In this document: one piece after another, positions 39,030 through 47,921 of the stretch
How positions within the stretch are numbered: the stretch's first letter is position 1
Layout: each line of letters opens with the position of its first letter
NCBI GenBank assembly: GCA_965223955.1
Contig: OZ245029.1
Span: 620,001 to 684,000, forward strand
DNA from: Bin75 sp965223955
GTDB lineage: Bacteria > Nitrospirota > Nitrospiria > Nitrospirales > UBA8639
Length of the DNA stretch: 64,000 nt
Direction of reading: 5' to 3'
Translations under genes and position numbers: made by a program
The notes under the pieces: generated by a model
Database searches by the model: none
The model's input: only the letters and a program-made list of their open reading frames with translations
What the model was told of the DNA's origin: nothing

Positions 39030-41471
39030 ATGAACAAGAAAAGCCTGAGCGAGCGCGACATCTGCACCAAGTTCATCACCCCGGCCCTGCGCAAGGCAGG
39101 GTGGGACGAGATAACGCAAATCCGCGAGGAGGTCGGCTTCACCAAAGGCCGCATCATCGTGCGCGGCAAGCTGGTCAGCCGAGGCAAGGCTAAGCGAGCC
39201 GACTACATCCTCTATTACAAGCCCAACATCCCCATTGCGCTGATCGAGGCCAAGGATAATACTCATGCCATCGGCGACGGCATGCAGCAGGCCCTCGACT
39301 ACGCCGAAACGTTGCAGGTTCCCTTCGTCTTCTCCTCCAACGGTGACGGGTTCGTCTTCCATGACCGGACCGGCGCCGGCGTTGAAAAAGAAACCACGTT
39401 CGACAACGACGCCTTCCCGTCGCCAGAAGACTTGTGGGCACGCTATTGCGCGTGGAAAGGCCTGACTTCCGAGGTGGAGGCAATCGTCCTTCAAGACTAT
39501 TTTGACGATGGCAGCGGCAAGACACCGCGCTACTACCAGGTCAACGCCATCAACGCCGCCATCGAAGCCATCGCCAAAGGCCGCGACCGCATTCTGCTCG
39601 TCATGGCCACGGGAACCGGCAAAACCTATACGGCGTTCCAGATCATCTGGCGGCTGTGGAAGGCAGGACGCAAGAAACGTATCCTGTTCCTGGCTGACCG
39701 CAACGTGCTGGTGGACCAAACGATGGTCAACGACTTCCGGCCCTTTGGTCCGGCTATGGCCAAGCTCTCGACCAAAGCGAAGACCATCGAACGCGACGAC
39801 GGCTTGTCAGAAGACCTGACCACCGCCGTTGATAGAAAGCGGCGTATCGACACCGCGTACGAGGTCTATCTCGGCCTGTATCAGGCGATCACCGGACCGG
39901 AAGAACATCAGAAAATATTCCGCGAATTTTCACCCACCTTCTTCGACCTGATCGTGGTCGACGAGTGCCACCGCGGCAGTGCCGCCGAGGATTCGGCCTG
40001 GCGGGAAATCCTGGAATACTTCACCACGGCCACGCAGATCGGTCTCACCGCCACGCCCAAGGAAACTCGCTACGTTTCCAACATCCATTACTTCGGTGAG
40101 CCGATCTACTCCTACTCCCTGAAACAGGGCATCAGCGACGGCTTCCTCGCCCCTTATAAGGTCGTGAAGGTCCATATCGACCGGGACGTAGAAGGCTACC
40201 GACCGGAAAAAGACCAACTCGACCGAAGCGGCAAAGAAATCGAAGACCGCATCTACAACACCAAGGACTTCGACCGTAACCTGGTGCTGGATGGCCGGAC
40301 CAACGTCGTCGCCCGAAAGGTGACGGAATTCCTGAAAGAAAGCGGCGATCGCTTCCAGAAGACGATCATCTTCTGCGTCGACCAGGAGCACGCCACGCGC
40401 ATGCGCCAGGCGCTCATCAACGAGAACGCCGACTTGGTGAACCACAACCACCGCTACGTGATGCGCATCACCGGCGACGACGCCGAAGGGCAGGCGGAGT
40501 TGGGCAACTTCATCGACCCGGAATCCGGATACCCCGTGCTGGTCACCACCTCGCGGTTACTCTCCACCGGTGTCGATGCCCAGACTTGCCGGCTGATCGT
40601 GCTCGACCGTGAGGTCGGCTCCATGACCGAGTTCAAGCAGATACTCGGGCGCGGTACCCGCGTGCACGACGACACACGCAAATTCTACTTCACCCTGATG
40701 GATTTTCGGGGTGCGACCAATCACTTCGCCGACCCGGATTTCGACGGTGAGCCAGTCCAGATTTACGAACCGGGCGAAGGCGATCCCATCACGCCGCCTG
40801 AAGACGTGCCACCCCGGGACGATGCCGACGACCCCATCCCCCCGGAACCTGGCGAGGATGAGACTATTATCTATGTCCCTCCCTCGCCGTATCCCCTCGA
40901 TAGCCCGCGCAAAGTGTACGTGGACGGGATCGACGCCACAGTGATCGCCGAGCGGGTGGAATACCTGGACGAATACGGCAAGTTGGTCACCGAATCCTTG
41001 CGCGACTTCACCAGGAAAGCCTTGAAAAAACGCTTTGCCAGCCTCGACGACTTCCTCCGGCGCTGGAAGGCGGCAGAGCGCAAGCAGGCGATTGTCGAAG
41101 AATTGGAGGCCGAGGGCTTGGTGCTCGACGCCATCGCCGAGGAACTGGGCAAGGAACTCGATCCCTTCGATCTCATCTGCCACGTCGCCTTTGACGCCAA
41201 GCCGTTGACCCGCCGTGAGCGTGCCGCGAACGTCAAAAAGCGCGACGTGTTCAACAAATACGGAGAACAGGCCCGCGCCGTGCTCGACGCCCTGCTTGTC
41301 AAATACGCCGACCAAGGGGTGTTCAACCTGGATGACGTCAGCGTGCTGCGCATCCCGCCGTTGACCGAACTCGGCACCCCGGTGCAGTTGATCAACGCCT
41401 TCGGTGGCAAGGATGAATTCGTTGCAGCGGTCCACGACCTGCAAGCCGCACTCTACCAGGAGACCGCGTAG
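39030..41471 (+). CDS. hsdR: Type I restriction enzyme subunit HsdR
   Basis: Motor and nuclease subunit of a type I restriction-modification system. 813 residues. The N-terminal nuclease has ADYILYYKPNIPIALIEAKD (PD-(D/E)xK Asp and Glu-x-Lys). The SF2 motor has LLVMATGTGKTYTAFQII (Walker A), LIVVDECHRGSA (DECH), LTATPKE, and QILGRGTRVHDD (motif VI). The C-terminal helical part (FDLICHVAFDAKPLTRRERA) contacts HsdM. Shorter than EcoKI-type subunits but complete. hsdM starts three bases later. Confidence 0.96.
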   Translation: MNKKSLSERDICTKFITPALRKAGWDEITQIREEVGFTKGRIIVRGKLVSRGKAKRADYILYYKPNIPIALIEAKDNTHAIGDGMQQALDYAETLQVPFVFSSNGDGFVFHDRTGAGVEKETTFDNDAFPSPEDLWARYCAWKGLTSEVEAIVLQDYFDDGSGKTPRYYQVNAINAAIEAIAKGRDRILLVMATGTGKTYTAFQIIWRLWKAGRKKRILFLADRNVLVDQTMVNDFRPFGPAMAKLSTKAKTIERDDGLSEDLTTAVDRKRRIDTAYEVYLGLYQAITGPEEHQKIFREFSPTFFDLIVVDECHRGSAAEDSAWREILEYFTTATQIGLTATPKETRYVSNIHYFGEPIYSYSLKQGISDGFLAPYKVVKVHIDRDVEGYRPEKDQLDRSGKEIEDRIYNTKDFDRNLVLDGRTNVVARKVTEFLKESGDRFQKTIIFCVDQEHATRMRQALINENADLVNHNHRYVMRITGDDAEGQAELGNFIDPESGYPVLVTTSRLLSTGVDAQTCRLIVLDREVGSMTEFKQILGRGTRVHDDTRKFYFTLMDFRGATNHFADPDFDGEPVQIYEPGEGDPITPPEDVPPRDDADDPIPPEPGEDETIIYVPPSPYPLDSPRKVYVDGIDATVIAERVEYLDEYGKLVTESLRDFTRKALKKRFASLDDFLRRWKAAERKQAIVEELEAEGLVLDAIAEELGKELDPFDLICHVAFDAKPLTRRERAANVKKRDVFNKYGEQARAVLDALLVKYADQGVFNLDDVSVLRIPPLTELGTPVQLINAFGGKDEFVAAVHDLQAALYQETA

Positions 41472-41474
41472 CCC

Positions 41475-42932
41475 ATGTCCGTCCGCACGCTCGTCAAATC
41501 CATTCAGGATATCATGCGCCAGGACTCCGGCGTGGACGGTGACGCCCAGCGCATCAGCCAGTTGTGCTGGATGTTCTTCCTCAAGATCATCGACGATCAG
41601 GACCAGGAACTGGAGTTGATGCAGGCGGGCTATAAATCCCCGATCCCGAAGCGGTTCCGGTGGCGCGTCTGGGCAGCCGACCCCGAGGGTATCACCGGCG
41701 ACGCCTTACTCGCCTTCATCAACAACGACCTGTTCCCGGCCCTGAAGAATCTCCGGACGACCGGCCAACCTGGTGACCGCGGCCGCGTGGTACGAGACGT
41801 GTTCGAGGACGCCTTCAACTACATGAAGTCCGGCCAACTCATGCGCCAAGTGGTCAACAAGATCAACGGCGTCGACTTCAACAACCTGACCGAGCGCCAG
41901 CACTTCGGCGACATCTACGAACAAATCCTCAACGACCTGCAATCAGCAGGAAACGCAGGCGAATACTATACACCGCGAGCCGTCACCGCCTTCATGGCCG
42001 ACCGCATCGACCCCAAGCCCGGCGAGACCCTGTTCGACCCTGCCTGCGGCACAGGCGGATTCCTGACCTGTTCGCTACGCCATATGCGCGACCGCTACGT
42101 CAAGCGGCCAAAGGACGAACGGAAAATGCAAGCCGCACTGCGCGCCGTCGAGAAAAAGCAACTGCCGCATATGCTGTGCGTCACCAACATGCTGCTGCAC
42201 GGCATCGAGGACCCCGGCTTTGTGCGCCACGACAACACCCTGGCGCGACCCTACATCGGCTGGGAGAAGAAGGACCGGGTGGACGTCGTGCTGACCAACC
42301 CGCCCTTTGGCGGCAAGGAAGAAGACGGCATCGAGAGCAACTTCCCCCAGCATTTCCGAACCAGGGAAACCGCAGACCTGTTTCTTGCGCTGATCGTCCG
42401 GCTGTTGAAACCGGGCGGACGCGCCGCGGTCGTCCTGCCCGACGGCTCGCTATTCGGTGAAGGCATCAAGACGCGGCTCAAGGAACACCTGATGGAAGAG
42501 TGCAACCTGCACACCATCGTCCGCCTGCCCAACTCCGTGTTCAGACCCTACGCCTCCATCGGCACCAACCTGCTCTTCTTCGAAAAAGGCGAGCCGACCA
42601 AAGATATCTGGTTCTACGAACACCGCGTCCCCGAAGGCCAGAAAGCCTATTCCATGACCAGACCCATCAAACTGGAACACCTGCAACCCTGCATCGCCTG
42701 GTGGGGCGGCACGACGCGCAAGGGCCGAAAGGAAACGGAACGCGCATGGAAGGTGACTGCTGAAGAGATCAAGGCACGCGGTTACAACCTCGACATCAAG
42801 AACCCGCACACCACCGAGGACGACCACGGCGACCCCGAGGAACTGCTGGCGAAATTGGCTGCCACGGAGGCCGAAACAGCGTCGCTACGTGACCAATTGA
42901 AAGCGATTCTGGCGGAGGCTCTATTGCGATAG
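41475..42932 (+). CDS. hsdM: Type I DNA methyltransferase subunit HsdM
   Basis: N6-adenine methyltransferase subunit. 485 residues. The N-terminal helical domain (VKSIQDIMRQDSGVDGDAQR) precedes the AdoMet region GEYYTPRAVTAFMADRI, FDPACGTGGFLTCSLRHM, and the catalytic LTNPPFGGKEE. It continues to RLPNSVFRPYASIGTNLLFF. The C-terminus (LAATEAETASLRDQLKAIL) is the coiled coil for HsdS assembly. A VapBC pair sits between it and hsdS. Confidence 0.96.
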   Translation: MSVRTLVKSIQDIMRQDSGVDGDAQRISQLCWMFFLKIIDDQDQELELMQAGYKSPIPKRFRWRVWAADPEGITGDALLAFINNDLFPALKNLRTTGQPGDRGRVVRDVFEDAFNYMKSGQLMRQVVNKINGVDFNNLTERQHFGDIYEQILNDLQSAGNAGEYYTPRAVTAFMADRIDPKPGETLFDPACGTGGFLTCSLRHMRDRYVKRPKDERKMQAALRAVEKKQLPHMLCVTNMLLHGIEDPGFVRHDNTLARPYIGWEKKDRVDVVLTNPPFGGKEEDGIESNFPQHFRTRETADLFLALIVRLLKPGGRAAVVLPDGSLFGEGIKTRLKEHLMEECNLHTIVRLPNSVFRPYASIGTNLLFFEKGEPTKDIWFYEHRVPEGQKAYSMTRPIKLEHLQPCIAWWGGTTRKGRKETERAWKVTAEEIKARGYNLDIKNPHTTEDDHGDPEELLAKLAATEAETASLRDQLKAILAEALLR

Positions 42933-43034
42933 AGGTGCAGGTGACGTTCAGCCAGCCAGAGCTTGCGGTGCGTGAGACGCTCCGGTTGATTTTTCCTTCA
43001 TTCCTCCGTATATTGAGCCATGGAGGATTTATCG

Positions 43035-43289
43035 ATGCCACTGAATATCAAAGACGCCGACACGCAAGCCTTGACAAAACGGCTCGCAAGCCTGACCGGA
43101 GAATCGTTGACCCAAGCCGTCAAACAAGCCGTCCAGGAAAGACTGGCGCAGGTGGAAAAAACCCGGCGTGCCATCCGGCTTGCCGATGAACTGGATCACA
43201 TTGCTCTGCATTGCGCTAATCTGCCTCGCCACGACAGGCGGAGTGCGGAACAGATCATCGGTTATGACAAACGAGGCCTTCCGGTCTGA
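43035..43289 (+). CDS. vapB: VapB-family antitoxin (type II)
   Basis: 84 residues from the ATG at 43035, with GGAGGA upstream. MPLNIKDADTQALTKRLASL and the TGESLTQAVKQAVQERLAQV segment match the PSK/VapB transcription-factor family. It binds VapC and the operon promoter. The stop and the VapC ATG share an A (TGATG). Confidence 0.88.
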   Translation: MPLNIKDADTQALTKRLASLTGESLTQAVKQAVQERLAQVEKTRRAIRLADELDHIALHCANLPRHDRRSAEQIIGYDKRGLPV

Positions 43290-43717
43290 TGGTGGTCGAC
43301 ACATCGGCACTCATCGCCATCATGCAAAACGAACCGGAACGCCGCCGTTTCAATGGATGGATCGAAGCGGCGACGGCCACCTATGTCAGTGCCGCCAGCC
43401 TGCTCGAGACCCGGATGGTTCTGTTTGCCCGATCCGGCGACAGCGCAGTCCTGGCGTTGGATGCCTTCCTTCTCAAGAGCCGCATGATCGTCATGGAGGT
43501 CTCTCCTCATATCGCTGACATCGCCTTCGATGCCTACCGGAGATACGGGAAGGTCAGCGGTCATGGAGCGGCGCTGAACTATGGCGACTGCTTTTCTTAC
43601 GCCTTGGCCAAGCATCTGGCCGTCCCACTTCTGTTCAAAGGCGGTAACTTTTCGAAAACGGACATCCGGTCGGCCGCAGACGAGCGCACGGAGCATCATC
43701 GACCTGCGGACACGTAG
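43289..43717 (+). CDS. vapC: VapC-family PIN-domain ribonuclease toxin
   Basis: 142 residues. The PIN acidic residues are intact: MVVDTSALIAI (Asp4), SAASLLETRMVL (Glu), GAALNYGDCFSYALAK (Asp). The usual fourth acidic position is occupied by FKGGNFSKTDI, as in this VapC subgroup. It cleaves RNA when freed from VapB. Its position between hsdM and hsdS could stabilise the RM locus (inference). Confidence 0.9.
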   Translation: MVVDTSALIAIMQNEPERRRFNGWIEAATATYVSAASLLETRMVLFARSGDSAVLALDAFLLKSRMIVMEVSPHIADIAFDAYRRYGKVSGHGAALNYGDCFSYALAKHLAVPLLFKGGNFSKTDIRSAADERTEHHRPADT

Positions 43718-43853
43718 CGGCGACTCCGAGCCCTCCGGCGACACGGATATCTGATCCCGATCGAGGCTGGTCGGGCCGCGCTCCAGCGCGTGGCGCTGCC
43801 GGCTTGGTCAGGGACAGAGAAAATGTCTGCGGCCGCCGAAGGGAGTGAATCCC

Positions 43854-43994
43854 TTGCCTTGGACGATTGAGGACACCGAAACCGCCCGGACCCGACTTCG
43901 CAAGCTCGACAAACAGACCGCACGCCGCATCGTCGATTCTATGAGGAAGATAATGCACGAACTGCCGAAGCGGAAGTGGCTATTCTGGGGATAA
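43854..43994 (+). pseudogene. RelE-family toxin remnant
   Basis: Open frame reading PWTIEDTETARTRLRKLDKQ then TARRIVDSMRKIMHE, which matches the first ~35 residues of RelE toxins (WTIEYTDTARKQLRKLDKQ). It then reads ELPKRKWLFWG and stops. There is no ATG (first codon TTG), and the catalytic C-terminal half is gone. It sits just upstream of hsdS, so a second TA locus once lay here. Confidence 0.6.
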
Positions 43995-44072
43995 AAGAAC
44001 ACCGAAAAGACAGGAACGATATCCAACTCGTCAAGGATGGAAGATGTATCTGTCATTAAGAAGGCCGCGGAG

Positions 44073-45731
44073 ATGAACGCCGAACACCTGCTCACGCACT
44101 TCGACCGTATCGCCGACGCCCCCGACGCCATCCCGCGCCTACGTCGATTCATTCTCGACCTCGCCGTCCGCGGCAAGCTCGTCCCACAAAACCCGAACGA
44201 CGAACCCGCGTCGGAACTGCTGAAGCGGATTGCAGCGGAAAAAGCACGGCTGGTGAAGGCGGGGAAAATAAAAAAGACGAAGCCACAGCTTCCGTTTTTT
44301 GATGATACTCCCTTTAAACTTCCAGATGGTTGGGCATGGAGCACTGTCGGCGAGATATGTTCAAAAACCGGCTCAGGCAGTACGCCACGGGGAGGCAAAA
44401 ATACATATAGAGAAGAAGGAATTGTCTTTTTACGGTCCCAGAATGTGTATGATGATGGATTACGTCTCCACGACGTTGCCTATATTGACGCAGCTACACA
44501 CGCAAAAATGTCTGGAACTGTGGTCCATCCCGCCGATTTGCTTCTAAACATCACTGGTGGATCAATAGGACGATGCTGTCGAGTGCCCGATGACTTCGAT
44601 GAGGCAAATATCAGCCAGCATGTTGCGCTAATTCGGATCGCAGTCCATGGTCTCCAGGATTATGTCCATCGGCTCATACTGTCTCCTTACTTTCAGGCAT
44701 TCATTTTTGGCGAACAGACAGGGGCTGGACGTGGTGGCCTACCCAAGAACAAGATGGACCTCATACCATTGGCCCTCCCGCCCCTCGCCGAACAACACCG
44801 CATCGTCGCCAAGGTCGATGAACTGATGACCCTCTGCGACCGCCTAGAGGCGGCGCGAATGGAACGAGAGGCGACGCGCGACCGGATGGCGACAGCGAGC
44901 CTCGCCCGCCTCAACACACCCGACCCGGACCCGGCGACATTTCCGAATCACGCTACCTTCACCCTCAACAACCTCACCCCGCTCACCACCCGCCCCGACC
45001 AAATCAAAGCCCTCCGCCAAACCATCCTCAACCTCGCCGTCCGTGGCAAGCTCGTCCCACAAGACCCAAACGACGAACCGGCATCGGCGTTGTTAAAGCA
45101 TAGAAAGATCGCAGTCCCAGACGTAGGACCATTCGATCTACCCGAATCGTGGGCTTGGGTGAACGTGGGCGCGGTAGCTGACTCCCGCCTGGGTAAGATG
45201 CTCGACAAGGCCAAGAACAAGGGAACGCCTCGTAAATACCTCCGCAACATCAATGTAAGATGGTTCGACTTCGATCTATCCGACCTGCTGGAAATGCGGT
45301 TTGAGGATTCGGAGCTTCCAGAATTCACTCTCCGAGGTGGCGACGTGTTGATATGCGAAGGGGGCGAGCCCGGTCGAGCGGCGGTGTGGGACAACCGCAA
45401 GACCGACATCTACTTTCAGAAGGCAATTCATCGCGTTCGCTTCTTGGACTTTGTAGATAGCCGATTTTTTGTGAAGACACTTCGGGCGAGTGCCGATGAC
45501 GGGCGGTTGGTCGAGTATTTCACCGGAACCGGTATCAAGCATTTCACGGGCAAGGGCCTTGCTGCTTATTTGTTTCCCCTCCCACCGCTCGCTGAACAAC
45601 ACTGCATCGTTGCCAAGGTCGATGAACTGATAGCCCTCTGCGACCAATTGGAAACGAGTCTCACCACGGGCAACGACACCCGCCGACGCCTGCTTGACGC
45701 CCTGCTGCACGAGGCGTTGGAACATCTTTGA
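44073..45731 (+). CDS. hsdS: Type I restriction specificity subunit HsdS
   Basis: Target-recognition subunit, about 552 residues from the ATG at 44073 (MNAEHLLTHFDRIADAPDAI), chosen because it matches family N-termini and has GAAGG upstream; an ATG 36 bases earlier is possible. Two target recognition domains are separated by repeats: RRFILDLAVRGKLVPQNPND and RQTILNLAVRGKLVPQDPND, and each domain ends in the helix LPPLAEQHRIVAKVDELMTL / LPPLAEQHCIVAKVDELIAL. The two halves recognise the two parts of a split DNA site. Complete. Confidence 0.95.
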   Translation: MNAEHLLTHFDRIADAPDAIPRLRRFILDLAVRGKLVPQNPNDEPASELLKRIAAEKARLVKAGKIKKTKPQLPFFDDTPFKLPDGWAWSTVGEICSKTGSGSTPRGGKNTYREEGIVFLRSQNVYDDGLRLHDVAYIDAATHAKMSGTVVHPADLLLNITGGSIGRCCRVPDDFDEANISQHVALIRIAVHGLQDYVHRLILSPYFQAFIFGEQTGAGRGGLPKNKMDLIPLALPPLAEQHRIVAKVDELMTLCDRLEAARMEREATRDRMATASLARLNTPDPDPATFPNHATFTLNNLTPLTTRPDQIKALRQTILNLAVRGKLVPQDPNDEPASALLKHRKIAVPDVGPFDLPESWAWVNVGAVADSRLGKMLDKAKNKGTPRKYLRNINVRWFDFDLSDLLEMRFEDSELPEFTLRGGDVLICEGGEPGRAAVWDNRKTDIYFQKAIHRVRFLDFVDSRFFVKTLRASADDGRLVEYFTGTGIKHFTGKGLAAYLFPLPPLAEQHCIVAKVDELIALCDQLETSLTTGNDTRRRLLDALLHEALEHL

Positions 45732-45767
45732 AGAAACGCAAGGAGATATGGATATTAGCTTATTATT

Positions 45768-46805
45768 TTACGCGGGACAGGCAGGACAGATAAATGTGGC
45801 TGTTCGTCGTTTCCTTACCGGTGGGAGAGGCCTTGGTTGACGACCTTGAACCCAATTTCTTATTTGAGCGTCAAAATCATTCTGGTCGATAGCGTACATA
45901 GCCCCACGGGCACCCTCGAATCCACAGTTCCAGGCCGCGAGTGCCTGCCCGTACTGAAGGGCTTGGTGAATGGCTTCCGCTCCATTGTTTCTGAACGTGT
46001 CCTGCCCACATGATGTAGCTTTGGCAAGCAACCCGGCTGTACACCAGTCACCAGCGCCACAGCTATCCATTAAGCAAGGCACAGTCACAGCTTCCATGTT
46101 GATCCAGCGGGATACTCGACGGTCAAACCGGTGGCGATATCTCAGTCCCTTGGCTCCCAGTGTCTGGATCTCGACGAGCGTCGTGCTTCCGCGCTCCATA
46201 GCGGGTCTGGCTTCTCTTATCCTTTCATTCGAGTATTTGACAATATGAGCTAGGCCAAGGGCCTTGGTATAAAGCTTTGGGTCTACTTTATTAGAAAGCT
46301 CAAACATGATTACGGCCCCTTCAGATGACGCCCGAGCCGCCAACTTCAACGCAGCAGGAGAAAGCCGATCCATGAAGAACACCGCTGCGCCGGCCAGGTT
46401 CGAAGCGACGCGCTCGACGGCACCGAGCGTCAGCGCCCTGAAACCTGGCAACCACTTCCCGCATCGGGGACAGACCCAGGAAAAACGGTGTGTCGGTGCG
46501 CCGTCTGGGCCGGGCCGGATTTCCTGGACGATCATCGGGGTGTGGCTCGTGGGACTGCACCCCGCGAAGTCCAATCGTACACCCCAGCGTTTCATATCGG
46601 CCTTGACTCGTCGTGAAGCCAGATCATCATTCATTCGGGCGATAGGAAATGCCTCCCACCCCAGATAGGTAAGGATCGTCAGAACGTTACCACAGGTGCC
46701 TCCTGCCCGTGACTGCACCGATGATTCAGCGTTAGGACTTATAATCAGGTCAAGGGTGACAAGACCTGTCCCGAAAATTTTCGGCTTTTCACCCACGGCC
46801 TTCAT
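45768..46805 (-). CDS. PfkB/ribokinase-family carbohydrate or nucleoside kinase
   Basis: 345 residues from the ATG at 46805. IFGTGLVTLDLIISPNAESS opens the fold, AGGTCGNVLTILTYLGWEAF is the substrate lid region, and DSCGAGDWCTAGLLAKA (~245) is the PfkB signature 2 with the catalytic Asp. The insert FSWVCPRCGKWLPGFR contains a CPRC pair, and the C-terminus ends FICPACPA, possibly a split metal-binding site. It is last in the six-cistron minus-strand operon, one base after the preceding stop. Substrate unknown; the context (a PRTase and a sugar isomerase) suggests a phosphosugar or nucleoside. Confidence 0.85.
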   Translation of the reverse strand: MKAVGEKPKIFGTGLVTLDLIISPNAESSVQSRAGGTCGNVLTILTYLGWEAFPIARMNDDLASRRVKADMKRWGVRLDFAGCSPTSHTPMIVQEIRPGPDGAPTHRFSWVCPRCGKWLPGFRALTLGAVERVASNLAGAAVFFMDRLSPAALKLAARASSEGAVIMFELSNKVDPKLYTKALGLAHIVKYSNERIREARPAMERGSTTLVEIQTLGAKGLRYRHRFDRRVSRWINMEAVTVPCLMDSCGAGDWCTAGLLAKATSCGQDTFRNNGAEAIHQALQYGQALAAWNCGFEGARGAMYAIDQNDFDAQIRNWVQGRQPRPLPPVRKRRTATFICPACPA

Positions 46806-46806
46806 G

Positions 46807-47919
46807 TCATGTTTCTTTCTTACTATACAGAGGTGGACGGGGTTGTGGATAGACATCCCCTTCCAGCCAGATGTGCAGAAGATTCGGCTCTGTGCTTATT
46901 GTCGGCATGGAATCGTCAAGCTCGTAACCTATAGACTCCAGATAGGCAACGGGTAAGTCGCGTTCCAACGAAGCCATCAATGCCCCGATCGCCATGGTTT
47001 TGCTACCAAGCGGTGAGAGAACGAGAAGCGAACGACCACTCTGCTCAAATACCGGCTTCCGCCGATCGTCAAGTCTCAAGATCGTCCGGTAGAGGTCTAT
47101 CGGGTCTGCTTCATCGGCATAGACAATGTCACGCGCGTCGACGGACCAACCGCTTTCAAATTCCTCCAGATACTCTTCTGTGAGTCTATCTCCTGTCCTC
47201 GGGTCGATAGCTGGAAATGGAAGAATAGGGCATATATCGTCAGGAGCTACATGGGTGCGAATTTTGTTTAGCGCAGCGCGGCGGCCGGCTGCCAACTGGG
47301 GTAACCATAGTTTAGCGGCGTCTGTAAAATCTTCTAGCTTCGATTTGTCGTTGAAGCCGTGAATGTAACTAGGTGAGTCGCTTGATATGGACTGAATCGC
47401 TGCATCCAGTTCTGGATCGTGGACAACAAACAAATGCAGGTTGAATTGCACATCGCCTTACTCAATACACTGCACAAGGTAACGGATGATCGGAAAGCTT
47501 GTGCCTACCGATAGCGCGCTGACGTCGACGATGACATCACTTATCTCGTCTAAGACGAGATCACGAAGCGCGCCAACAGCCCTTCGTCCACCTACAACGA
47601 CTTCGTTCGTTCCAAAGATTTCCACTCTCTTAACGATGTGATTTGGGATCGCGTTTTTGAGCATTTTAGTGTTCGACTCAGCCCGTTCGACGAGATTTTC
47701 CGTCGACGACCGCCTATCCTCCTTGATGAAAACCGCTCGCACTGATGCGTGGACGCGTGCGAGATGTGTCGCCAATGCTGTTGAACGCGGGTCGAACCCG
47801 AATCCTGCGATGAACAACACTTTCCGTTCGGACTTGTCGAAATACTCAGTGATAAAGGTATTGGCTTCTATGCCTCGGTGGGCGATACATGGATCCCAAC
47901 GGTATTGTCTACGAACCAT
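46807..47919 (-). pseudogene. Rossmann-like protein of unknown function with in-frame stop
   Basis: Two open frames on the same phase: 47919-47458 (MVRRQYRWDPCIAHRGIEAN.. ending LVQCIE) and, after TAA, 47451-46807 (VQFNLHLFVVHDPELDAAIQ..). Read through the TAA at 47458-47460 they join smoothly (RYLVQCIE, stop, GDVQFNLHLFVV), giving about 370 residues. Features are KVLFIAGFGFDPRSTALATH, a Rossmann-type turn, and DVIVDVSALSVGTSFPIIRY, then LLVLSPLGSKTMAIGALMAS. I cannot name the family. Either a single gene with a nonsense mutation or two short coupled genes; I prefer the first. Confidence 0.6.
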
Positions 47920-47921
47920 TA

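Noticed and set aside
40557..41444. Minus-strand ORF of 295 codons opposite hsdR
   Set aside because: Antisense to a complete hsdR gene.
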